A stretch of 8,686 nucleotides of DNA from Spirochaetales bacterium. GTDB lineage: Bacteria > Spirochaetota > Spirochaetia > Sphaerochaetales > Sphaerochaetaceae. Shown here in pieces: positions 1 through 6,599 of this stretch. Location of the stretch: positions 1 through 8,686 of the forward strand of contig JAGABK010000013.1 in the NCBI GenBank assembly GCA_017614625.1, read 5' to 3'. The notes beneath the pieces were generated by a model. It was not told the DNA's origin, did no database searches, and worked only from the letters and a program-made list of their open reading frames with translations. The translations under genes and the position numbers were made by a program. Every line of letters starts with the position of its first letter. Within the stretch, counting starts at the first letter, position 1.

Positions 1-1103
1 GGGCAGACGGAAGCTGCGAGTGCATCAACATCTGTGACGGAAACGAGTCATGGGTCTTCGAGGCTTACGGCGCCAACCAGTGGGCAGCCATCAAGGTCCC
101 CGATGACATGGTCTTCGTCGCCGCCAACAGAGCAAGAATCAACGTCTACTACGAAGACAACCCGGACTACATCTGCAGCCCGACTCTCAAGTCATGGGCA
201 ATCGAGCAGGGTCTGTGGAACGGCGAGGGCAACTTCGAGCCCTGCAACGTCTATGCATGGAACGGATACAACAACATGGGCTGCACGCTCAGAGAGTGGA
301 GAGCCATCGGCCTCCTGGATCCCGAGATCGGTGCAACACTCGATCCGTTCGGAGATGCAAACGAGTATCCTCTGTTCGTCAAGCCGGCTGAGCTCGTCTC
401 AGTCCAGACAATCAAGGACATCTGCTCCGACTACTATGCAGGCACACAGTTCGATCTTTCCAGAACCGTTCAGGCCGGTGAGTTCGGCAACGTCCTTTAC
501 AACTACCACAACACACTCAAGCAGGACACCCAGGTCGGTATCGCAAGACCCATCAACATGTTCCGCGCAACTTATGTCCAGATCGCAAACGTCAAGGCTT
601 ACCTCCCCGCAGAGGCAAGATGTCTCGTTTGGGTCGGTTGGGGCGCACCCAGCACATGTTATCTCACACCGGTCTTCGCTTCGGCCTACTCCTTCCCCGA
701 GCAGTTCGGTCGCGGTCTCAGATCCGCTTATGATCCCAAGTCCGCTTGGTGGAACCAGTCCTTCGTCCAGCAGATGTCTCAGATCAACTACCAGTCCGCT
801 ATCAAGGACATCAAGGCGGTCAGAGATCCCATCCAGGACAAGCTCTATGTCCAGACAGCCACAGCTCAGGAAGTCGCCGCTTCTCTCATCGAAGCAGGTA
901 GGACAGACCTCGCCAGAAGCTATCTCACAGGCTTCATGGCCAATGCAGCCAATGAGTGGTTCGACACATACGAGGCCCTCGGCAACAAGCTCGTCGGCAA
1001 GTACATGAACGGCACTGTCAACTTCAGTGTTCCTTCACGTCCGCAGTGGTGGATTGACATCGTCTTGGAGAACATGGGCGACAAGCTCAGACCGATGGAG
1101 TGA
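1..1103 (+). CDS. C69-family dipeptidase, 5' end missing
   Basis: The reading frame is open from the left edge (first full codon at base 3) and stops with TGA at 1101-1103, giving 366 residues. The start of the fragment reads GSCECINICDGNESWVFEAY, then QWAAIKVPDD, and then the segment NRARINVYYED. This matches the middle of C69 dipeptidases (PepD/dipeptidase A type, Ntn-hydrolase fold), which have a conserved Glu/Trp-rich stretch followed by W-A-x-(K/R)-V-P-D and an Asn-Arg segment. The C-terminal part, with LTGFMANAANEW and KYMNGTV, also fits the family end. The family cleaves dipeptides using an N-terminal cysteine. That residue, and any signal peptide, lie outside the window, so activity and location cannot be judged. 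Family members are commonly about 470-560 residues, so perhaps a third is missing. It is probably transcribed with the next gene, which begins 8 bases after the stop. Confidence 0.85.
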   Translation, partial: ADGSCECINICDGNESWVFEAYGANQWAAIKVPDDMVFVAANRARINVYYEDNPDYICSPTLKSWAIEQGLWNGEGNFEPCNVYAWNGYNNMGCTLREWRAIGLLDPEIGATLDPFGDANEYPLFVKPAELVSVQTIKDICSDYYAGTQFDLSRTVQAGEFGNVLYNYHNTLKQDTQVGIARPINMFRATYVQIANVKAYLPAEARCLVWVGWGAPSTCYLTPVFASAYSFPEQFGRGLRSAYDPKSAWWNQSFVQQMSQINYQSAIKDIKAVRDPIQDKLYVQTATAQEVAASLIEAGRTDLARSYLTGFMANAANEWFDTYEALGNKLVGKYMNGTVNFSVPSRPQWWIDIVLENMGDKLRPME

Positions 1104-1111
1104 GACTAGAG

Positions 1112-1786
1112 ATGAAGAGAAACAAAATTACTTTGGCTGTTCTGATTGTACTCTTTGTCTGTCAGTTTGCCTTTGCAAGCACATTCCAGAGTGCAGACAA
1201 AGCTGGAACAGCAGCCGTATTTGAACACGCCGTGGCATGCGATGTTCTTGAGAACATGGCGATCTCCCAGAGAGACCCGTTCAGCTTCTTCAAGTCCATG
1301 GCACTGGCGTCGGACAATCAGATCGAACAGATATTTGAAGCATACGGCGTAGGCCAGGGTTTCGCTCCCGCAACGACCGCAGAGGAGCTCGATGAGCTCT
1401 TCCCGTTCGGAATCGAGGAGACAACCTTCGCCAACGCATTCAAGAGAACCGCACTGCAGCTCGCATGGTATTACGGAAAGAACGGTAAGACCCTCGCAGC
1501 TGACAAGACTATTCTTGAAGCCGGTTATGCTACATACAATGTCGTCGGTTATGATTTCGCAATCACGCTTGTTGGCGACAAAGTGTCGTTCGGCTTCGTT
1601 GATATCTATGCCAAGGATCAGATTCCTCAGATCGCCAAGGCTCTCATGCAGGTCATTCCTGGAGCAGTCGGCTATGAGTATCCCACCTTCGGTAAGATCG
1701 TCATCGAGACCAACGGTCTCACGGAGTTCATGTTCCTGTCATTCGTAGGAGCATCCAAGGGCCTGGTTTACAACACACTTTTCTGA
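1112..1786 (+). CDS. Exported protein of unknown function (224 aa)
   Basis: I do not recognise a family. The protein begins MKRNKITLAVLIVLFVCQFAFA, a short basic N-terminus, a hydrophobic core of about 15 residues and a likely signal peptidase site after Ala22. The mature part of about 200 residues is mixed alpha/beta in character, contains no cysteine beyond one near the N-terminus, and shows no obvious catalytic motif. The C-terminal half alternates hydrophobic and glycine residues (VSFGFVDIY, KIVIETNGL, FMFLSFVGA), which looks like beta strands. I chose ATG at 1112 because it gives a standard signal peptide and has GGAG about 11 bases upstream. A GTG at 1100 overlaps the previous stop as GTGA and would add MRLE, so translational coupling is also possible. 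It is the last gene before a strong terminator, so it probably shares a message with the C69 dipeptidase. Confidence 0.8.
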   Translation: MKRNKITLAVLIVLFVCQFAFASTFQSADKAGTAAVFEHAVACDVLENMAISQRDPFSFFKSMALASDNQIEQIFEAYGVGQGFAPATTAEELDELFPFGIEETTFANAFKRTALQLAWYYGKNGKTLAADKTILEAGYATYNVVGYDFAITLVGDKVSFGFVDIYAKDQIPQIAKALMQVIPGAVGYEYPTFGKIVIETNGLTEFMFLSFVGASKGLVYNTLF

Positions 1787-1808
1787 TTCAAGTCAACTGA
1801 ACGGAAAC

Positions 1809-1840
1809 AGGCTGCCGCAGAAATGCGGCAGCCTTTCTTT
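1809..1840 (+). terminator. Intrinsic terminator of the C69 dipeptidase unit
   Basis: A perfect 11-bp GC-rich stem (AGGCTGCCGCA, 1809-1819, with its complement at 1824-1834) closes on a GAAA tetraloop and runs into TTTCTTTTT. It lies 22 bases after the 224-aa gene and 21 bases before the convergent end of the minus-strand operon. On the minus strand the hairpin is followed only by a weak U-rich stretch (GUUUCCGUU), so it may also stop transcription coming from the right, less efficiently. Confidence 0.92.
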
Positions 1841-1860
1841 TTCCCTTTTGAACTATTTTT

Positions 1861-2958
1861 TTATTTCTGCCTGCGACGTCTGATGATCGGATCGGCGATT
1901 CCCAGGCAAAGCACTGCGAGCGTGCAGATGATGCCGGCGATGATCAGGGCCTTGTCGTAGACCACTTCATACACAATCCCCTCCCCCGGCTCTGCCATCG
2001 GATAGGGATTGAAGGAAATACCGTTGTCGTTGGCAAAGCCTTCGACATAGAGAAGACTCAGAACAGGCAGGCCCTGCGCGGCGTATTCGTAGCACAGTCC
2101 CCTTACATCCGACTGGGGGATGTCGTCCATGTGCATGACAAGACCGGACGGGAAGGTCTCCACATCCTGCAGGGCGGCCCCGTTGTTGACCGTGGCGCCT
2201 CCGACGTTGACGAACATGTCTATTCCCGTACCGAAGAGCTCAAGGCGTCTGGCGATGCTCTCCTTGATCGTGTCGCAGAGGATATAGGGAACTCCGGTCT
2301 TCTCGGAAAACGCGATGCAGATGTCTCCTGCAAGTTCTGCGGTCCCTTCATAGAACAGGCCTTCGGCAACGCTTCCTCCCCTGTCGTTCTTTCCTCCGCG
2401 CGAGATGCCCACAAGGTCGAATTCAGCGAAGCCTCCGTCCTTCAGGGCCTCCAGGAAGTCGAATATTGTGAATTCAAGCCTCGTGGCACCGTGCATCGAC
2501 GCTCCCAGGCTTGCGATCACACGCACCTTGATTCCGGCCTGCGTGGCGCCTATGAGAGTTGCAATCAGGAAGCCGGGATAGGAGCCGCTTGTGCCTACGG
2601 CGATGGTGTCGCCCTTCTTCAGCCCGGCCTGATGCAGATAGCGCACGATGGCCGCGGCGAAATTGGGATTCAGGCAGCCCCGCTTGTCCTTTATCTCTCC
2701 GGGCGTGGTGGTCAGTTCGGAGAACTCGGGCCCCAGAAGCATGATCTTGTCCTTGTCATCAGGCTCTGCAGTGATTCCCTTGGAGATCATGCGGTTGCGG
2801 ATGAACTCCTCGGCGTCCTTCATGGCCACGGCTGCGTTCATCTGGGTGTTCTCATACCTCTGCGCACGAATGAGCGCAATGGAGACCGTTGCCACGGCGA
2901 AGACCAGCGCGACGCACAGGGCGGCGATGAGATAACGTGCTCTGATTATGGTTTTCAT
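1861..2958 (-). CDS. Poly-gamma-glutamate system protein, PgsW-like
   Basis: This 365-residue protein has an N-terminal membrane helix (about residues 8-30), a large middle domain, and a C-terminal helix (about 337-354) followed by IIRRRRQK. The basic end suggests both termini are cytoplasmic and the middle domain is outside the membrane. Recognisable blocks are DTIAVGTSGSYPG (117-129), SLGASMHGATRLEF (150-163) and VNVGGATVNNG (250-260). From memory these match the family named poly-gamma-glutamate system protein, found near pgsB/pgsC (capB/capC) in several anaerobes. No enzymatic role is established for the family that I know of. Here it is the last gene of a five-gene operon without pgsB or pgsC in view. 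The start at 2958 is supported by GGGAGGA 7-8 bases upstream. A hairpin with a U-tract lies directly before it, so it may be expressed less than the genes ahead of it. Confidence 0.8.
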   Translation of the reverse strand: MKTIIRARYLIAALCVALVFAVATVSIALIRAQRYENTQMNAAVAMKDAEEFIRNRMISKGITAEPDDKDKIMLLGPEFSELTTTPGEIKDKRGCLNPNFAAAIVRYLHQAGLKKGDTIAVGTSGSYPGFLIATLIGATQAGIKVRVIASLGASMHGATRLEFTIFDFLEALKDGGFAEFDLVGISRGGKNDRGGSVAEGLFYEGTAELAGDICIAFSEKTGVPYILCDTIKESIARRLELFGTGIDMFVNVGGATVNNGAALQDVETFPSGLVMHMDDIPQSDVRGLCYEYAAQGLPVLSLLYVEGFANDNGISFNPYPMAEPGEGIVYEVVYDKALIIAGIICTLAVLCLGIADPIIRRRRQK

Positions 2959-2972
2959 CCGGATTCCTCCCT

Positions 2973-3004
2973 AAAAAACAGAGGTGCCGGCAATTCGGCA
3001 CCTC
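2973..3004 (-). terminator. Hairpin plus U-tract inside the operon (attenuator or partial terminator)
   Basis: Read on the minus strand, a perfect 9-bp stem (GAGGTGCCG at 3004-2996, pairing with 2989-2981) with a 6-base loop is followed by UGUUUUUU (2980-2973). This is the layout of an intrinsic terminator. It sits in the 69-base gap between the metallohydrolase gene and the PgsW-like gene, and the U-tract ends only a few bases before the ribosome-binding site of the latter. It could end most transcripts, protect the upstream message from 3' decay, or allow regulated read-through. Confidence 0.75.
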
Positions 3005-3027
3005 CGGGATTTCCAGTCCAGATCCAC

Positions 3028-4314
3028 TTACTTCATGTACTTGTCGTAGTTGTCTCCGACAGGCTTATAGTAGATCGTGAATGCGCGGTCCTTGTTCTCA
3101 GGAGCATTCGGATCCTTGAGGAAGGCTCCGACGCTGTCCTTTCCGGACTCCTCGATTTCCTTCATCTCGAGATATGTCGGCCAGCTGCAGATACACTCAA
3201 GCTCAGGATAGAACATGGCTGTATCGAGGACGACCTCAAGAGCACCTGAAAGGTGACGTCCGACTCTGTACCACATGGGAGTTCCGAAGTCCATTTCATA
3301 CGGGAAGTATGTCAGACCCTTGTCCGTGACGTTCTGCAGGAACTCGTCCTTACCTTCGGTCATGAGAGCCTCTGTTCTGGGTCCTGTGATCTTGTCGATG
3401 AAGATCTCGGGAGTCTCCATGAGGAAGACCAGGGTGTCGGACCAGTCGGCCCACTCTCTGTGGCTCAGTCCGTGCAGTGTCTTCGGGGATGCCGAATACT
3501 TCATGAGGAACTGCTCGGAAAGCGTCATTCCTGCCCACATGGCAACATCAAGCGAGCTTCTTTCGGGCTCGTAGTACACAACCTCTCCGGTCTCGAGGAA
3601 CTTCTCGCGGTCGAGGACCGTCGGAGGAGCGACATAGGTCGATGTGACGGGATAGAGAATCTCTGCCTCGTGCATGTCGATTGCCATGTCTACGCCTTCG
3701 TTGCGGATGATCTCGAGAATCGCGTAGGCTGCTCTCTCGGTCAGGGTTCCGTTCTCACGTCCGGGATATGTCCTGTTCAGGTTTCTGATGTCCTGATAGG
3801 CCAGGTTCTGTCCCGAAGGATAGTTGATGTAGGTGAACGGATCGGGCCACTGGTCGAGCGGGTTGGTGTATCTGTCACCGATTCTGTACTGGGTGATGCC
3901 CCAGTCGGAACTGACATGGAAGAACTTGGGATAGGCGTCACCGAGCATGCCGTCGGTCGATCCGGAGTAGTTGGCTCTGGGAACGATGATGACCTTTCCC
4001 TTCTCCACGTGGATGTTCTCGATCATGAGGTATGCGGCCATTGTGGACGCAGGCTCATACGGGTGGGGACATCCGCAGACGAAGACTGTTCCGCCCTCGA
4101 CTCCCGAATCGAAGATGAACACGGGGGTGTCCATCCAGGTGTTCTTCAACGAAGGAACATAGTCGCTGAACCACTTGATCTCGGTGAGATCCTCGGATGC
4201 GACGATGGTCTCCTTGTAATGGCGCAGCTGCCAGAACTCGATTCCTGCGATCAGAGCAAGGACCAGAGCGACGACCAAGGCTGAAACTTTGAATATCAAT
4301 GCTTTCTTTTCCAT
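3028..4314 (-). CDS. Membrane-anchored M14/AstE-like zinc metallohydrolase
   Basis: The 428-residue protein starts MEKKALIFKV and has one N-terminal helix (about residues 8-27), so the catalytic domain should lie outside the cytoplasmic membrane. It carries the zinc site of the M14 carboxypeptidase / succinylglutamate desuccinylase-aspartoacylase superfamily: His84 and Glu87 in HPYEP, and His215 in DMHEA. Asn180-Arg181 in NRTYPG matches the substrate carboxylate-binding pair, and Glu300 in FLMETPE is a candidate catalytic glutamate. Relatives remove acyl groups or C-terminal residues from amino acids such as glutamate, and the substrate here is unknown. The frame is open 39 codons further upstream, but that stretch overlaps the preceding small gene in another frame. 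ATG at 4314 has AGGGGG at the right distance. The start lies 11 bases after the stop of the 57-aa gene. The C-terminal third (about 310-428) is not assigned. Confidence 0.8.
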   Translation of the reverse strand: MEKKALIFKVSALVVALVLALIAGIEFWQLRHYKETIVASEDLTEIKWFSDYVPSLKNTWMDTPVFIFDSGVEGGTVFVCGCPHPYEPASTMAAYLMIENIHVEKGKVIIVPRANYSGSTDGMLGDAYPKFFHVSSDWGITQYRIGDRYTNPLDQWPDPFTYINYPSGQNLAYQDIRNLNRTYPGRENGTLTERAAYAILEIIRNEGVDMAIDMHEAEILYPVTSTYVAPPTVLDREKFLETGEVVYYEPERSSLDVAMWAGMTLSEQFLMKYSASPKTLHGLSHREWADWSDTLVFLMETPEIFIDKITGPRTEALMTEGKDEFLQNVTDKGLTYFPYEMDFGTPMWYRVGRHLSGALEVVLDTAMFYPELECICSWPTYLEMKEIEESGKDSVGAFLKDPNAPENKDRAFTIYYKPVGDNYDKYMK

Positions 4315-4320
4315 ACCCGG

Positions 4321-4327
4321 CCCCCTT
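4321..4327 (-). promoter_or_regulatory. Ribosome-binding site overlapping the upstream stop codon
   Basis: AAGGGGG on the minus strand lies 6 bases before ATG 4314 and shares bases with the TAA stop of the 57-aa gene. This fixes the start of the metallohydrolase and suggests the two genes are translationally coupled. Confidence 0.7.
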
Positions 4328-4499
4328 ATTTGATGTAAAGAACCCTGAGCAGGAACGGAATGAGGCAGTATGCGTACATGGCGTCGAAGACGAAGCCCTT
4401 GTTCTTCTTTCTCCTGAACAGGCTCTTGCACATGCTGAATCCGACAAGTCCGGCCATCACGAAATACAAAATATGAATCACATTCTCAAAAAATACCAT
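4326..4499 (-). CDS. Small two-helix membrane protein (57 aa)
   Basis: A complete short gene, ATG at 4499 to TAA at 4326. The product begins MVFFENVIHILYF and ends LLRVLYIK. Two hydrophobic segments (about residues 5-23 and 38-56) flank a strongly basic turn, RRKKNKG at 29-35, which predicts a helical hairpin with the turn in the cytoplasm and both ends outside. AGGGGGG lies 7 bases upstream, and the gene fills almost exactly the 199-base space between the permease stop and the metallohydrolase start. I know no family name. Its position just after the permease suggests an accessory subunit or stabiliser of that transporter, similar in place but not in sequence or size to the small DctQ subunit of TRAP transporters. 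This role is inference; that it is a real gene is well supported by signal, spacing and hydrophobic pattern. Confidence 0.78.
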   Translation of the reverse strand: MVFFENVIHILYFVMAGLVGFSMCKSLFRRKKNKGFVFDAMYAYCLIPFLLRVLYIK

Positions 4500-4506
4500 C
4501 TCTTAT

Positions 4507-4513
4507 CCCCCCT
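4507..4513 (-). promoter_or_regulatory. Ribosome-binding site of the 57-aa gene
   Basis: AGGGGGG on the minus strand directly follows (sharing one base with) the permease stop codon at 4516-4514 and lies 7 bases before ATG 4499. It is the main support, besides hydrophobicity, for this small gene being translated. Confidence 0.65.
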
Positions 4514-5821
4514 TTAGTACAGGAATGCCAACTTCGAGTGCAGGACCATCATGGCGACACCCATGGCACCGAGGAACAGCATCGGAAGAACAAGGGTCTT
4601 GAAGAAGCTGAGATATGACTCCTTGTATTCGGTCGTCTCGCAGGCAAGCCTTCCGACGATCCTTGACGGCGGCAGAGTGTCACCGAGCGGGAAGATGAGC
4701 GAAAGAGCTGCGCAAATGACAGTTACGTCCATACCGAGTGTATTGAACATGAAGATCAGCGGTCCGCCGAGAACGATCGATACACCGTAGTTGAAACATC
4801 CCTGGCAGATAGGTCCGACGATGATGATCAGCACGTAGATCAGCACGAGCGGCAGTCCGACTGCAGTGGATCCTATAAGACCTCTGACACCCGTTGCGGC
4901 CATTGCACTCTGCAGGACTCCGATTGAAAGGACGTTGGCGACCAGCGGGAAGACCTGCTCCATCGTATCGTCGAGAATACCGAGGTATTCCTTGAAGGTG
5001 GTCTTCTTCGGGTTGCAGAGAAGAGCGACCAGACCGGCGATGAGGAACATGAGAGGAAGACCCAGAACCGGGAGTCCCCACGGATCATACAGGGCAAGCA
5101 GGAACAGTCCGACGATCGCGACGAACGGCAGGACGATCCTCCACCACTTGAGCTTGGGATCCTTGGGCGGGAACTTGGCCAGCGTCTCTTCCTTGTTCTG
5201 AGGCTTGGCGCCCCAGCCGACGAACACGATGGTGAACGCGCCGGCGATGACGATCGGGATGAGCAGCAGCCAGGTGAATCCGACATAAGGCATGTTCGCC
5301 TGAGCGGTCATGAGCATTGTCCAGAGGTTGATCGGAGGACATGCGGCAGACAGCATGGCGAAGAAGCAGATGAACACGGTTCTCTTCTTCTGCGAGATTC
5401 CCAGGTACTCCAGGACCGTGTTGACCAGACCGCCGAGAACGAAGATGGCGACCGATCCGGCACCGGTGAGGGCTCCGGGAATGAGCATCAGGACGCCCAT
5501 GATGGACATGAGGATCCACTTGTTGTTGATCTTCTCCACGACACCGCGGGTGATTGCCGCGATGGCCCCGCTGTGCGCGTAGATGTTGACGAAGATCGAT
5601 GCCGCGATGAACAGAAGAGCGAGGTCGAGGTTTACGAACAGACCTTCGACCAGGTACCTGACGGGATTTCCCAGCTCGGGAACGGCGATCGTGCCCGCGA
5701 TTGCGAGAACGACTGCCGCCACGGCCATGGAGATGTCAGGCGATTTGAGCTTGATACTGCTCAGCACGAATGCCGCGATCATGATGATCAGCAGTATCAA
5801 TGTTAACATTGTTGTTGACAT
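4514..5821 (-). CDS. Ion transporter superfamily permease, DctM/citrate-transporter-like
   Basis: A 435-residue, very hydrophobic protein with about 11-12 membrane segments in two halves, split by a hydrophilic loop (about 207-227, KPQNKEETLAKFPPKDPK). Each half carries a helix-breaking signature of the kind seen in the ion transporter superfamily (TRAP large subunits, CitMHS, SLC13 types): PGALTGAGSVA (115-125) with ACPPINLW in the first half, and GPICQGCFNYG with GDTLPPSRIVGR (380-391) in the second. Such proteins move carboxylates or other anions with Na+ or H+. The exact subfamily and the substrate cannot be read from the sequence. Its start at 5821 has GGAGGTG 6 bases upstream. It follows the DUF6305-type gene by 15 bases and precedes the 57-aa gene by 14, so all are probably one message. 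There is no recognisable DctP or DctQ gene, so if it is TRAP-derived it has unusual partners. Confidence 0.8.
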   Translation of the reverse strand: MSTTMLTLILLIIMIAAFVLSSIKLKSPDISMAVAAVVLAIAGTIAVPELGNPVRYLVEGLFVNLDLALLFIAASIFVNIYAHSGAIAAITRGVVEKINNKWILMSIMGVLMLIPGALTGAGSVAIFVLGGLVNTVLEYLGISQKKRTVFICFFAMLSAACPPINLWTMLMTAQANMPYVGFTWLLLIPIVIAGAFTIVFVGWGAKPQNKEETLAKFPPKDPKLKWWRIVLPFVAIVGLFLLALYDPWGLPVLGLPLMFLIAGLVALLCNPKKTTFKEYLGILDDTMEQVFPLVANVLSIGVLQSAMAATGVRGLIGSTAVGLPLVLIYVLIIIVGPICQGCFNYGVSIVLGGPLIFMFNTLGMDVTVICAALSLIFPLGDTLPPSRIVGRLACETTEYKESYLSFFKTLVLPMLFLGAMGVAMMVLHSKLAFLY

Positions 5822-5836
5822 TCACACCTCCGGTTA

Positions 5837-6454
5837 TTACTTGAAGATCTCCTGCACAATGGCACGCATGTCCACGTTCGCCGAATCGACAATCGTGAGA
5901 GGAATGCCGTACTGCTGGCTGATCTTGGTGAATCTGTCATCGGTGTTGTTCGCCTTGATGGAGATGAGATAGTCGGCCTGCGGGCAGACGAGGTCGATGA
6001 TTCTCTCGTTTCCGTTGGTCGGAATCTTGGGCGCACGGGCATCTGCCTCCATGCTGATGGCGATGATCTTCATGCCCTGGGCCTTGGCCTTCTGGAGAAC
6101 GACCTTGAGGAATCCGATCTCATCCTCGATTGTGATACCGGAGGCACCGAGTCCCTTTTCGGTGACGCTTATGACGATGACCAGGGTCTTGAAATAGCCG
6201 GAATCGATGTAGGCGTATCTTTCGGGAGTCTCGTCCTCGAGCCAGTAGTCACCTGTCGTAGGATCCTGTGTGAACTTCTTGGTGAGCTGGACAAGCATTC
6301 TGAGCGACTTGGAACCGGCACCCTGACCACCGGAGGTCAGAAGGAACGGCTTCGGGAACTGCTGGACAGGATCACCCGAAAAAACAGCGAAAAGCTCAGC
6401 CGGAACGGCGATGAGCATGATTGCAAGAACCAAAGCTAAAACTAACTTTTTCAT
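5837..6454 (-). CDS. Secreted DUF6305-type protein
   Basis: The product is 205 residues: a classic signal peptide (MKKLVLALVLAIMLIAVPAELFA, likely cut after Ala23) and a compact alpha/beta domain. Blocks that I recall from DUF6305 proteins are PFLLTSGGQGAGSKSL (36-51), KTLVIVISVTEKGLGASGI (89-107), and a C-terminal run ending in IPLTIVD (184-190) that follows ADYLISIKANN (160-170). The function of the domain is unknown to me. The alternating strands and helices give a Rossmann-like impression. I rejected a start 18 codons upstream because ATG 6454 has AGGAGGGGG immediately before it and gives the signal peptide. It ends in a double stop, TAATAA, and is the first gene of the operon, directly after the promoter at 6545-6517. 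A ligand-binding partner of the downstream permease is one possible role, not shown by sequence. Confidence 0.75.
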   Translation of the reverse strand: MKKLVLALVLAIMLIAVPAELFAVFSGDPVQQFPKPFLLTSGGQGAGSKSLRMLVQLTKKFTQDPTTGDYWLEDETPERYAYIDSGYFKTLVIVISVTEKGLGASGITIEDEIGFLKVVLQKAKAQGMKIIAISMEADARAPKIPTNGNERIIDLVCPQADYLISIKANNTDDRFTKISQQYGIPLTIVDSANVDMRAIVQEIFK

Positions 6455-6457
6455 TTT

Positions 6458-6466
6458 CCCCCTCCT
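6458..6466 (-). promoter_or_regulatory. Strong ribosome-binding site deciding the DUF6305-type gene start
   Basis: AGGAGGGGG on the minus strand lies just ahead of ATG 6454, with 6 bases between the AGGAGG core and the start codon. No comparable site precedes the longer alternative start at 6508. Confidence 0.75.
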
Positions 6467-6516
6467 AAAATGAGAATGGAAGACCGCAGGGAAAGCGGCT
6501 TCTCCCACTTGTCTAT

Positions 6517-6545
6517 ATTATCGCACCCATAATTCAAGTTGTAAA
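6517..6545 (-). promoter_or_regulatory. Sigma70-type promoter of the five-gene minus operon
   Basis: On the minus strand TTTACA (6545-6540) and GATAAT (6522-6517) are separated by exactly 17 bases, each one mismatch from consensus. Transcription would start near 6510, giving a leader of about 55 bases. The leader contains a small CCGC/GCGG hairpin (6484-6498), too weak to interpret. Confidence 0.75.
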
Positions 6546-6553
6546 CCCGAATG

Positions 6554-6582
6554 TTGACAGCAGGACACCCCGGATTTATGCT
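6554..6582 (+). promoter_or_regulatory. Sigma70-type promoter of the MoxR-DUF58 operon
   Basis: A consensus -35 box TTGACA (6554-6559), a 17-base spacer and TATGCT (6577-6582) form a strong predicted promoter. Initiation would fall near 6589, leaving a leader of only about 11 bases that is nearly all ribosome-binding site (GGGGGAAACTC before ATG 6600). Confidence 0.75.
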
Positions 6583-6599
6583 TTCCGTGGGGGAAACTC

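Noticed and set aside
34..1008. A 324-codon plus-strand frame overlapping the C69 dipeptidase
   Set aside because: It is very rich in Ser, Arg and Thr, as expected from a shifted reading of a biased gene, and the C69 frame carries the family motifs.
1809..1834. The perfect inverted repeat as a possible mobile-element end or regulator site
   Set aside because: The tetraloop, following T-run and position between convergent genes make it an ordinary terminator.
2131..4284. Two long plus-strand open frames (2131-3249 and 3253-4284) opposite the PgsW-like and metallohydrolase genes
   Set aside because: They are antisense shadows. The minus-strand genes have recognisable motifs, membrane helices and ribosome-binding sites, and the long antisense frames arise because the sense genes rarely use TTA, CTA and TCA codons. 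The antisense products resemble no protein family.
4315..4431. A 39-codon upstream extension of the metallohydrolase
   Set aside because: It lies inside the 57-aa gene in another frame, is charged rather than hydrophobic, and ATG 4314 has its own well-placed ribosome-binding site.
6484..6498. Small CCGC/GCGG hairpin in the leader of the minus operon
   Set aside because: Only four base pairs with a seven-base loop; no sign of a riboswitch or attenuator around it.
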